A stretch of DNA of 53,495 nucleotides, taken from NCBI GenBank assembly GCA_014192625.1, contig BJHM01000026.1, forward strand, positions 1 to 53,495, in the 5' to 3' direction. Position numbers and translations under genes: made by a program. The notes under the pieces were generated by a model. It did not search any database. It was given only the letters and a program-made list of their open reading frames with translations, and was not told the DNA's origin. The number at the start of each line of letters is the position of its first letter. Position 1 is the first letter of the stretch. The stretch comes from Planctomycetota bacterium. Its GTDB lineage: Bacteria > Planctomycetota > UBA1135 > UBA2386. Below are positions 8,754 through 16,222 of the stretch, piece by piece.

Positions 8754-9989
8754 ATGGCCTCTTCAATCTCATTGCAGCGCGCGTTGGAGTTGGTGGCGGC
8801 GGTCCCATGTAGCCCGCTGCTGCAGGAAATTGTGCCGCTGAGCTTGGCCCTTGGTCGCACCCTCGCCGAGGCGATTGAAAGCGATGGGCCGTGGCCAGCG
8901 ACCGATCGCTCGGCGATGGACGGCTTTGCGCTGCTGAGTTCGGCAGATTTTTCGGCGGGCCAGAAGCTCTCAGTGGTGGGTGCAAGTCGCGCGGGGCATC
9001 CGTTTGTTGGCCGGCTGCAAAAAGGGCAATGTGTGCGCATCATGACCGGGGCCGTTTTGCCCGATGGGGCAGACTCGGTGGTGCCCGTGGAGCAGACCAG
9101 CGGCTTTTTTGGCGATGAAGTGGAACTGTTCGCAGCGGTAAAGCCCGGCCAGCATGTTCGCCTGCTCGGTAGTGAGTGCCGCGCGAATGCGGTTGTGATG
9201 CCTGCTGGCATTCGGATTCGCGCCGCCGAGATTGGTGCGCTCGCAGTGCTCGGCATCACGGCGGTGAAGGTCGCTTTGCAGCCGCGCGTGGCGATCCTTG
9301 CCACCGGTGATGAAGTGGTGCCGGTGACGAGCGTGCCGCTGTCGCATCAAGTGCGCGAGAGCAACTCGTGGGCGCTTGCGGCGCAGGTTTGTGAGAGTGG
9401 TGGGCAGCCAAATCGGCTCGGCGTGGCACTCGATGAAGCGGCTAGTTTGCGCGCGCTGCTGCAACGTGGCATTGAGACTTCGGACGTGCTGCTCACGATC
9501 GGCGGCATCAGCAAGGGCACGCACGACCTCGTGCACGCGGAGCTTGCCGCACTCGGCGTGGAGCGGATTTTTCATGGCATCGAATTGAAGCCGGGCAAGC
9601 CGACGTTTTTTGGCCAACTGCGGCGTGCGGATCGCACGGTGTTTGTGTTTGGCCTGCCAGGCAACCCAGCTTCGTGCTTCTCGGTGTTTGATCTGCTGGT
9701 GCGGCCGCTGCTTTGTCGACTGCTCGGTCAACCGGTCGCAAGGTGGACTGCCGACGCGCTGCTCGCCGGTGCCGGGTGGCAGGCAAACAGTCGATTGCAA
9801 GCGGTGCCGGCGCGGCTCGTAGTCTGTGCCAAGGGCACGCGCGCCGAACTCGCGCCTGCATCGCCGAGCGGCGATCCATTTTCGATGCTGCATGGCGATG
9901 GCTACGCGCTACTGCCAGCGCAGGCAAAGCCAGGCGAGTGTCGCACGGCGACCTTCGTCTCCTACGCGAGCGGAGCAACCCAGTCGTGA
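8754..9989 (+). CDS. moeA: Molybdopterin molybdenumtransferase MoeA
   Basis: MoeA inserts molybdate into adenylated molybdopterin in the last step of molybdenum cofactor synthesis, in the cytoplasm. The 411-residue protein shows the family order: MDGFAL at 55-60, RIMTGA followed by LPDGADSVVPVEQT (about 95-115), then the MogA-like domain with ILATGDEV, TIGGISKGTHDLV, LKPGKPTFFG and GLPGNPAS, and a C-terminal beta domain. The ATG at 8754 gives the usual length; an in-frame upstream ATG at 8649 adds 35 residues without homology. Its stop overlaps the GTG of lnt (GTGA), so the two are coupled although the pathways are unrelated. No other Mo-cofactor genes are present. Confidence 0.93.
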   Translation: MASSISLQRALELVAAVPCSPLLQEIVPLSLALGRTLAEAIESDGPWPATDRSAMDGFALLSSADFSAGQKLSVVGASRAGHPFVGRLQKGQCVRIMTGAVLPDGADSVVPVEQTSGFFGDEVELFAAVKPGQHVRLLGSECRANAVVMPAGIRIRAAEIGALAVLGITAVKVALQPRVAILATGDEVVPVTSVPLSHQVRESNSWALAAQVCESGGQPNRLGVALDEAASLRALLQRGIETSDVLLTIGGISKGTHDLVHAELAALGVERIFHGIELKPGKPTFFGQLRRADRTVFVFGLPGNPASCFSVFDLLVRPLLCRLLGQPVARWTADALLAGAGWQANSRLQAVPARLVVCAKGTRAELAPASPSGDPFSMLHGDGYALLPAQAKPGECRTATFVSYASGATQS

Positions 9990-11632
9990 ACCCGCCGATC
10001 CAACGCGCGCGTCTGCCATACTGGTGGATCCTCACTGCGGCCGCATTGCAGGCTGCCGCATCGCCTCCCGGCTGGCTGCCGAATGCGGCGCCATTGGTGA
10101 TCCCAGGACTCGCGCTGCAGTATGCGATCGCCACCAGCGAGCGGCGGCCGTTGCTTGCCAGCTACTGGTTTGGCGTGCTCTACACCGGCGCATTCTCATT
10201 CTCGTTGCGCCATGTGTTGCTGCCCGGCTGGCTGCTGATTGCCTTGGTCGGCGGGCTCTACACGCTGGCTTCCGCAGTGGCGGTGCGCTCGCTGCAGCGG
10301 TGGTTTGGCAGCGTGCTGTGGTTTGCGATCGCGGTGGCCGGCGCGTGCTTTCTGCGCGCTGAGTTGCCACAGGTCTGGTATCCGCATGGCCAGCCGTGCC
10401 ACGATTTTTGGCGTTGGCCAAGTCTGCTCGGCGCAGTGCGGATCGGTGGTGAACCGCTCGCCAACGCGCTGCTGGCGGCGGTCGGTGCGGCATTGTTTTT
10501 TTGCTATCGCAAACGCCAAGGTGGCGCAGCGGCGATCGGGCCAAAGTTAGGCGCCGTGCTGCCGCTCGCATGGTCCCTCCTTGCATTGTTGCTGGCAACG
10601 TGGCTTGGCAAACCGCAGCCACCGAGCACCCCGCGGGCGACCGTCGAGATCATCGCCATCGAGCCTGGTGTGCACCCAACCGATTGGCTTTTAGGGATCG
10701 ATTCGCAGCAGGCGATGCAGGCGCGCTGGCGAGAACTGTTTGACAAGTATTGGCGCAAGCCTTCGCAGGAAGTTGCGGGCAAAGACAGCGCGCGGCCGCC
10801 TGCGTTGCTGTTGTGGCCGGAGAGCAGCGTGTTTGATGAAGTCAGGGCGAGCGAACTCAACTCAAGCGCCGCTGGGTTGGGTGAAGTTGGCGTGCGCTTG
10901 CCGTCGCTACCGGCGATTGCGCTCCATGCGGACACGCGTTTGTGCGTTGGTGGGATGGTGCGCATCAAGGACATGCAGTATTTGACTCCGGCGGCGATTC
11001 TGTTGGACGCGGATGGCCGCTACTTGGCACACCAGGAAAAGCGCAGGCTCGTGCCAGCCGGCGAGTTCTTGCCGTTCGTCGAGTGGCTGCCTGCGTCCTG
11101 GGCGAAAGTGCTCCGCGATTTTATCGCCAAGACTTTTGGCGCGGAGTTTGAGAACCAGCCTGGCCGCAGTTTGAAACCCATGCGGACTAAAGCTGGCGTG
11201 CCGTTCTCGGCGCTGATTTGCTACGACAACGCGTTTCCGTCAACGGTCGCTGCGGAAGTGGCGCAGGGCGCTGAGTTCCTGGTCGTGTTGTCGAACGAGG
11301 CCTGGTATCGCTTCGGCGCGGAGCTTGACCAGCTGGCGGCGATCACCGTGCTGCGCGCGGTGGCGACCGGCACTGCGATCGTGCGCTGCACTACGGACGG
11401 CCGCAGCCTCGCGGTGGATGGGGAAGGCCAGATTCTTACCGAGCTTGCGCAGTTGACGGCCCCGGCCGAGCAGCCCCGTTGGCTGCGCGTGGCGCTGCCG
11501 CGCGGCACTGGCCAGCTGCCTTTTTGGGCGCATTGCCACAGCTATCTTGGCAACGGCTGCGCCTGCCTTTGCGGCGTTGGTTTATTGCTTGCGGTGCTGC
11601 GCCGCTGGCGAAGCCCCCCGGTTCAGCAGTGA
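9986..11632 (+). CDS. lnt: Apolipoprotein N-acyltransferase Lnt
   Basis: Lnt adds the third acyl chain to the N-terminal Cys of lipoproteins in the inner membrane. The 548-residue protein has several N-terminal membrane helices (to about residue 208) and then a periplasmic nitrilase-fold domain. The catalytic triad is visible as Glu279 in LLLWPESS, Lys352 in HQEKRRLVPAGEFLPF and Cys412 in ALICYDNAF. A GTG start at 9986 overlapping the moeA stop gives a sensible N-terminus; the open frame upstream is moeA read in another frame. It would process the several lipoproteins in this window (7314, 19870, 44126). A final hydrophobic helix lies near the C-terminus. Confidence 0.93.
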   Translation: MNPPIQRARLPYWWILTAAALQAAASPPGWLPNAAPLVIPGLALQYAIATSERRPLLASYWFGVLYTGAFSFSLRHVLLPGWLLIALVGGLYTLASAVAVRSLQRWFGSVLWFAIAVAGACFLRAELPQVWYPHGQPCHDFWRWPSLLGAVRIGGEPLANALLAAVGAALFFCYRKRQGGAAAIGPKLGAVLPLAWSLLALLLATWLGKPQPPSTPRATVEIIAIEPGVHPTDWLLGIDSQQAMQARWRELFDKYWRKPSQEVAGKDSARPPALLLWPESSVFDEVRASELNSSAAGLGEVGVRLPSLPAIALHADTRLCVGGMVRIKDMQYLTPAAILLDADGRYLAHQEKRRLVPAGEFLPFVEWLPASWAKVLRDFIAKTFGAEFENQPGRSLKPMRTKAGVPFSALICYDNAFPSTVAAEVAQGAEFLVVLSNEAWYRFGAELDQLAAITVLRAVATGTAIVRCTTDGRSLAVDGEGQILTELAQLTAPAEQPRWLRVALPRGTGQLPFWAHCHSYLGNGCACLCGVGLLLAVLRRWRSPPVQQ

Positions 11633-11682
11633 TTTTTTGCTGCCGCGCCAATGCCGAGGTGCGCGACCGGTGTAGCAGGTTC

Positions 11683-11710
11683 TTGACCGACCTCTGCTAG
11701 GAGCTAGTAT
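11683..11710 (+). promoter_or_regulatory. Candidate promoter for the coiled-coil membrane gene
   Basis: TTGACC (11683-11688) and TAGTAT (11705-11710) are separated by 16 bases, about 170 bases before the ATG at 11880. This sits in the 247-base gap after lnt, which otherwise holds no gene I can support. Confidence 0.4.
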
Positions 11711-11879
11711 GCTCTGCCTCAAGGTGGCATTCGCCGCGGCCAAGTTGCCAAACTTACGGTTTGGACTTTGCCGCTGTGAGTTCTGTCGAGACCCCTAATC
11801 CGCATCATCGCCAACGAGCTTTTTGACTGGCACGATTTCCCGCCAGTCTAAAAGCAAGTCACAGGAGCTACTTGGTCAC

Positions 11880-12737
11880 ATGAGTCCCATCGGCCGCGTT
11901 TTCATTGTTCTGAACGTGATCCTGGCAGGCTGCTTCGTGGGCTTCTCGGGCACATTCCTGCAGCGTCAGCACACCTACAAGACGATGCTGGAGACCGAGC
12001 AAAAAGCTCACTCCGAAAGCAAGTCCTCAGCCATCACTGAGAAGGCAAAGCTCGAAGGTGAGCTTGCTGCCCTCAATATCCAAAAGACCACGTTGGAGAC
12101 CGATCTCGGCAACACCAAGGTTGAGAGTGCTAGCAAGGGTGACGAGATCAAATTGCTGAATGCGCGAGCATCGAGCAGTGAGGCCGACTTGAAGAAGCTG
12201 GCCAGCGTCGCCGAAGCCACGAAGACCACCATGGAAGGTGCCTTCGATCAGTCGAAGAAGGCGTATGAGCAATCGACCTCAGACCAGAAGACCCGCGATG
12301 ACGCCGTCAACGCGAAGAACACTGCTGAGGCTGAGAACCGTTCGCTTAAGGCGGACATCGTCGCACTGAACGAGAAGGGCACGAACCGCGACCTGCAGAT
12401 TGCCGCTTTGAGCAAGGATCAGAGCGAGCTCAAGTTGCTAGTCGATGTAGCAAAGGCCAAGGGCTTCCTTGAATCGATGGCCGTGCCGCAATTGATGGGC
12501 ACGATCAGCATCGTCTCGGGTCGCCTGGTCACGGTTGCGATCACGGACAACCCGACCAACGCCGAGGTCAAGCCCGGCATCAGATTCGCCATCTACGATA
12601 AGGATGGCTACAAGGGCGAGGCCAAGGTCACGTCCGTCGATGCCGAGCGCAAGGCTGCGTTCTGCACCGTCGAGATTGCCAAGGGGACGGTCAAGGTCGG
12701 TGATTCGGCTTCGACGCACCTCGCGGGCAGCCAATAA
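11880..12737 (+). CDS. Membrane-anchored coiled-coil protein upstream of mreB
   Basis: I do not recognise a named family. The 285-residue product has one N-terminal membrane helix (about 6-28) without a cleavage site. A long Lys/Glu/Ala-rich coiled coil follows (about 33-200). The last 80 residues are beta-rich, with a repeated turn pattern (VKPGIRFAIYDKDGYKGEAK then KGTVKVGD). Anchor, coiled coil and beta domain is the general layout of MreC, although I see no MreC signature. The ATG at 11880 has AGGAG 12 bases upstream; a TTG at 11823 would add 19 polar residues. A second small membrane protein follows 26 bases later and then mreB. A role near the elongation complex is an inference from position and shape. 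Confidence 0.85.
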   Translation: MSPIGRVFIVLNVILAGCFVGFSGTFLQRQHTYKTMLETEQKAHSESKSSAITEKAKLEGELAALNIQKTTLETDLGNTKVESASKGDEIKLLNARASSSEADLKKLASVAEATKTTMEGAFDQSKKAYEQSTSDQKTRDDAVNAKNTAEAENRSLKADIVALNEKGTNRDLQIAALSKDQSELKLLVDVAKAKGFLESMAVPQLMGTISIVSGRLVTVAITDNPTNAEVKPGIRFAIYDKDGYKGEAKVTSVDAERKAAFCTVEIAKGTVKVGDSASTHLAGSQ

Positions 12738-12763
12738 CCAGCTTTCAATAAGGAGCCGAAGTC

Positions 12764-12946
12764 ATGGCCAAAAAGCAGAACAAAAGCAAGCAGGTCGCTT
12801 TAGCACCGGTGGTGGAACTCGAGCAGGTGAAGACCGGTGGCTTGGGGATCGATGATGGCATCATCCTCGCTACCTTTCTCATGCTGGTGACCGCAATCGC
12901 CCTCGTATTGGTTGCGAGCAAGGCGTATCCGCCGCTCGGCGGCTAG
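12764..12946 (+). CDS. 60-residue single-pass membrane protein
   Basis: This short protein has a Lys-rich start (MAKKQNKSKQ), a middle segment with paired Gly residues, one membrane helix (about 33-53) and a Pro/Gly tail (YPPLGG). The start is well supported: AGGAG lies 9 bases before the ATG. It follows the coiled-coil gene by 26 bases and is probably cotranscribed with it. The N-in orientation is suggested by the positive N-terminus. No family is recognised. It could be a partner of the coiled-coil protein. Confidence 0.75.
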   Translation: MAKKQNKSKQVALAPVVELEQVKTGGLGIDDGIILATFLMLVTAIALVLVASKAYPPLGG

Positions 12947-13283
12947 TCCGCTGGCTGGTTAGTCAGTTGAAGCGTCGGCAGATCAGAGCGGCAAAAAACT
13001 AAAATCAGCAGACCCTGATCGAGCACTGCTCGAGCAGGGTCGCGTTGTTGCTGGTGGGCGAGTTGCGGTGCGCAACGCGGTCTGGGCCGGTGGAAAACAC
13101 TCCACACAAGGTCTGCAAAGATGCTCAAAACCCGCGCAAGGCCGCTGTCAGCTCGATCTTAGCCGTGGAAACGGACCGCAAGTCCGCTACCTTCGTAATC
13201 TGGCTGTCGTCGGTAGCGACAGCAATTTCCGTTGGTCACACAAGGCTCCGATTCAATCCGGGCCGCCCCCTTGGAAGGGTCCC
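12947..13283 (+). other. Leader region before mreB, with two hairpins
   Basis: These 337 bases hold no ORF I can support. An imperfect hairpin at 13011-13041 (GACCCTG and CAGGGTC outer stem, CGAG and CTCG inner stem) may end the upstream two-gene unit, although no T-run follows. A perfect 7-bp hairpin (GCTGTCG with CGACAGC) lies at 13203-13223. The frame open into mreB from 13068 lacks actin-like sequence before residue Met at 13284, so I treat it as untranslated leader. Confidence 0.5.
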
Positions 13284-14342
13284 ATGGTCAAGCCAATCGA
13301 TTGGCTTCTCAGCCGTTTCTCAGTTGATCTCGGGATCGACTTGGGCACGGCCAACACGCTGGTGTTCGTTCGTGAGCAGGGCATCGTTCTCGATGAGCCT
13401 TCGGTTGTTGCCGTTCGCAAGGGCACCAACGAGGTGTTGCTCGATGGCAAGGCCGTCGGCAATGCCGCGCTCGAATATCTTGGTCGCACGCCGCCGGGCT
13501 TTCAGGCGATTCGACCGATGAAGAGCGGCGTGATTGCCGACTTCGAAATCACCGAGCGGATGCTGCGCTACTTCATGGCCAAGGCAAGTGGTGGCAAGCG
13601 GTTGATCAAGCCGCGGGTCGTCATCGCCGTGCCGTGGGGCATCACGATGGTGGAGAAGCGCGCAGTTATCGGATCCGCCGAACGCGCTGGTGCACGCCGG
13701 GTGTTTCTGGTTGATGAGCCGACTGCGGCCGCGATTGGCGCAGGCCTCAAGGTGCACGAGCCACGCGGCACGATGATCGTCGATATCGGCGGCGGCACCA
13801 GTGAGGTCGCGGTGATTTCGCTCGCCAACGTCGTCACGGCGGAATGCTTGCGCGTCGCTGGCGATGACTTCAACGACGCGATCGCTCAATACATCCGCAG
13901 CAAGTTTAATCTGCTGGTCGGCGAGATCACTGCGGAGCGCCTCAAAGTCGCCGCTGGCAGCTGCGTGCCGATGGAAGACGAAATCGAGGTCGAGATTCGC
14001 GGCCGTGATTCGCTCACTGGCTTGCCGCGTCGCGCGGTCATCTCGTCGGTTGACGTTCGCGAAGCCTTGATGGAGCCGGTCAAGAAAGTGGTCGGCGCAA
14101 TCAAGTCCGTGCTTGAGCGCACGCCGCCCGAACTGTCGAGCGACTTGGTCGACAGCGGCATCACGCTGGCTGGTGGCGGCGCTCTGCTGCGCGGTCTGGC
14201 AGACCTGATCGCGCGTGAGACTCAACTGGACGTGCGCGTTGCCGACCGGCCGCTTGAGTGTGTGGCACGCGGCACGGGCATTTTCCTCGAGAACCTCGAA
14301 CTCTATTCGCAGTTCCTCGAGGGCGGCGAAGACCTGGGCTGA
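13284..14342 (+). CDS. mreB: Rod shape-determining actin homolog MreB
   Basis: MreB forms membrane-associated filaments that guide cell-wall elongation. The 352-residue product has the phosphate-1 motif GIDLGTANTLVF (17-28), the connect region VDEPTAAAIGAGL (143-155) and phosphate-2 MIVDIGGGTSEVAVIS (164-179). TLAGGGALLRGL near the C-terminus is the adenosine motif. The ATG at 13284, with GGAAGGGT just upstream, starts an amphipathic N-terminal segment (VKPIDWLLSRF) that could bind membrane. The upstream in-frame ATG would add 72 residues with no homology. It heads the mreB-mreC-mreD-pbp2-rodA cluster. Confidence 0.96.
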   Translation: MVKPIDWLLSRFSVDLGIDLGTANTLVFVREQGIVLDEPSVVAVRKGTNEVLLDGKAVGNAALEYLGRTPPGFQAIRPMKSGVIADFEITERMLRYFMAKASGGKRLIKPRVVIAVPWGITMVEKRAVIGSAERAGARRVFLVDEPTAAAIGAGLKVHEPRGTMIVDIGGGTSEVAVISLANVVTAECLRVAGDDFNDAIAQYIRSKFNLLVGEITAERLKVAAGSCVPMEDEIEVEIRGRDSLTGLPRRAVISSVDVREALMEPVKKVVGAIKSVLERTPPELSSDLVDSGITLAGGGALLRGLADLIARETQLDVRVADRPLECVARGTGIFLENLELYSQFLEGGEDLG

Positions 14343-14414
14343 TGTGACTTTTTCCGTGCTGCCAATCACCTCGCTGTCCTGCCGCAGCAGGTAGCTGGTT
14401 TACCAGAGGAACCC

Positions 14415-15746
14415 GTGCCGAGGAGCAAGAGCAAAGCGTTCCCGGTCGGTCTGTATGGCGCTTTGTTATTGGCGTTGTGCTGGCTGTTGATGCCGACTCT
14501 GTTCGCGCCAGTCGAACGCACGTTGCTCGGCGTAGCGATGCTGCCGCAGCGGTGGCTCGCGTGGTTTAGCGCGCCCCCAGTGACTGCTGCAGCGAGTGCT
14601 TTGCAAACGCAATGCGCCTCGCTGCGGGTGTCGTTGGCCGAACGAAGTTGGCAGCACGATGTTGCACCCGGCAAAACAGTGATGCCAAAATCGCTCGAAC
14701 CGCTGCGCTGCAGCGTTTTGCGGTCGCAACGAATCGGCGGCGGCGGGTTGCCCAGTGAGTTGCAACTCGACCGCACCTACGAGGAGTTGGCGGGCTGCAT
14801 TGACCTCGTGACCAAAGGCAGCGAACTGATCGGCTTTCTCGCAAGGCCCGGCATCGGCACCGCGGCCAAGGACCGTCCGCAAGATCCGGCGCGCGTGCTG
14901 CTGCTCAATCACTCGCAATCGCGCGCCGTGGCGGCCGCCGTGATGTTGCGCGATGAAGCGCCGCTGCACTGCGTCGTCGAGTCGGCGGCGGCCGTCGATC
15001 CGTCGCCGTTGCGGACTTTGTTGCACGACGATCCATATCGCGCCGCCTCGGTGCGGCAGGGTGGCGCTCTGGTGCGCACGCTGCAGTTGCAGGCGAGTTT
15101 TATTGCGGCGGTGCCCGAAGGCTTGTCGATCGGCAAGGCGCGGGTGTTTGGCTACCAACGTGCCGATGGCGAATCGCTGACGATCGGCATCTACGTTGAT
15201 CCAGTGAACGACACACGCGCGCTGTCTTATGTGGTGGCTTGGCAGGGCGTGCCGCAAGCGCAGCCCACGGAGCTTTCGCCCAGGTATGTGACGGCGCAGT
15301 TGCGGCCATTGCCGGATGGGCGGGGCGGGCGCTGCAGTCTGTTTGCCGAAGCTGTTGTGCCCGATGGTGCCGCGGTCGTTATGGACGGGCGGTGTCTTGG
15401 GCGCGCGCGTGGCCTTGCCTTTGGTCAAGGCATCTGCACCTCGCTTGCGGCTTCCAAAAAACCGTGGGCCGTGTTGCTACTGCCAGATGATCCAGCGTTG
15501 CCGCCGCAGGAACTATTTGGCGAAGTGGTTCGCACCGACGGCGTGCAAGCTTGGTTTCGTCCCCGTTCGACGGTGATCACTGCAGGCGGCAGCGGGTTCT
15601 TGTTCACTGGCGCGAACGGCCCGTTCTGTCCCGCGGGCTTGTTATTGGGGCGCACGGAAACAGAATCAGGCCGCAACCTGCTGCGCATCGAGACTGCGGC
15701 GCAGAGCGGTCCCATCCTCGCCAGCGTGGTCGTGGAGGGACGGTGA
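14415..15746 (+). CDS. Divergent MreC-like protein
   Basis: This gene lies exactly where mreC is expected, between mreB and mreD, and is called mainly from position. The 443-residue product has a single N-terminal membrane helix (about 10-31), a short helical stretch, then a long beta-rich Gly/Ala-rich extracytoplasmic part. It is about 100 residues longer than typical MreC and I see no extended coiled coil. The second half (LFGEVVRTDG...VITAGGSGFLFTG) resembles the late beta-barrel of MreC, where a similar turn pattern is usual. The start is a GTG preceded by GAGGA. A 12-base palindrome (CTGGTTTACCAG, 14395-14406) lies just upstream. The stop overlaps the mreD start (TGATG). Confidence 0.72.
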   Translation: MPRSKSKAFPVGLYGALLLALCWLLMPTLFAPVERTLLGVAMLPQRWLAWFSAPPVTAAASALQTQCASLRVSLAERSWQHDVAPGKTVMPKSLEPLRCSVLRSQRIGGGGLPSELQLDRTYEELAGCIDLVTKGSELIGFLARPGIGTAAKDRPQDPARVLLLNHSQSRAVAAAVMLRDEAPLHCVVESAAAVDPSPLRTLLHDDPYRAASVRQGGALVRTLQLQASFIAAVPEGLSIGKARVFGYQRADGESLTIGIYVDPVNDTRALSYVVAWQGVPQAQPTELSPRYVTAQLRPLPDGRGGRCSLFAEAVVPDGAAVVMDGRCLGRARGLAFGQGICTSLAASKKPWAVLLLPDDPALPPQELFGEVVRTDGVQAWFRPRSTVITAGGSGFLFTGANGPFCPAGLLLGRTETESGRNLLRIETAAQSGPILASVVVEGR

Positions 15747-16222
15747 TGCGCTGGGTATTATATTTCTTGCTCGTGCCACAGCTTTACCTGCTGGCTGGCT
15801 TTCTGCGCGAAGCCGGTGCGCCGTTGCTCGACGTTGGTGCGCTGCTGTGCGTTTTCTTGGCGTTGTTCGCCGAACCGCGCGCCTTGCCGGGGCTGCTGCT
15901 CGGTGCCGCCGTTGGGCGCGCACTGGTAGACGAAGGGAGCCTGCCGATTCAGCTGCTGGTGCTCGGGGTGCCGATCGCTGCGCTGTTGCCGCTGCGCGCG
16001 ATCTTTGATCGCCAGCAACTGTGGTGGCAGATCGTTGTTGCCGTGATGCTGGCGATCGCGGTGCCGCGCTGGTCTTATCTATGTGGCCAATGGTTTGGTG
16101 AACCAACGGGCTCGGCGCTCGACACATCGGTGATCGCCGCGACGGGCTTGGTTGGTCCGGTTGTTTTATTCGTGCTGCGAAAATTGCCGCCACTGCGCGC
16201 TTTTCGTGAGCGCGTCGCGTGA
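15746..16222 (+). CDS. mreD: Rod shape-determining protein MreD
   Basis: MreD is a small polytopic inner-membrane protein of the elongation complex. The 158-residue product is almost wholly hydrophobic with about five membrane helices, and starts MRWVLYFLLVPQLYLL. Length and position between an mreC-like gene and PBP2 fit MreD. Sequence alone would be weak evidence because the family is poorly conserved. The ATG overlaps the previous stop (TGATG), and its own stop overlaps the GTG of the next gene (GTGA). Confidence 0.82.
   Translation: MRWVLYFLLVPQLYLLAGFLREAGAPLLDVGALLCVFLALFAEPRALPGLLLGAAVGRALVDEGSLPIQLLVLGVPIAALLPLRAIFDRQQLWWQIVVAVMLAIAVPRWSYLCGQWFGEPTGSALDTSVIAATGLVGPVVLFVLRKLPPLRAFRERVA

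Noticed and set aside
13068-13283. 72-residue N-terminal extension of MreB
   Set aside because: No actin-like sequence, low-quality composition, and a better ATG with ribosome-binding site lies at 13284.
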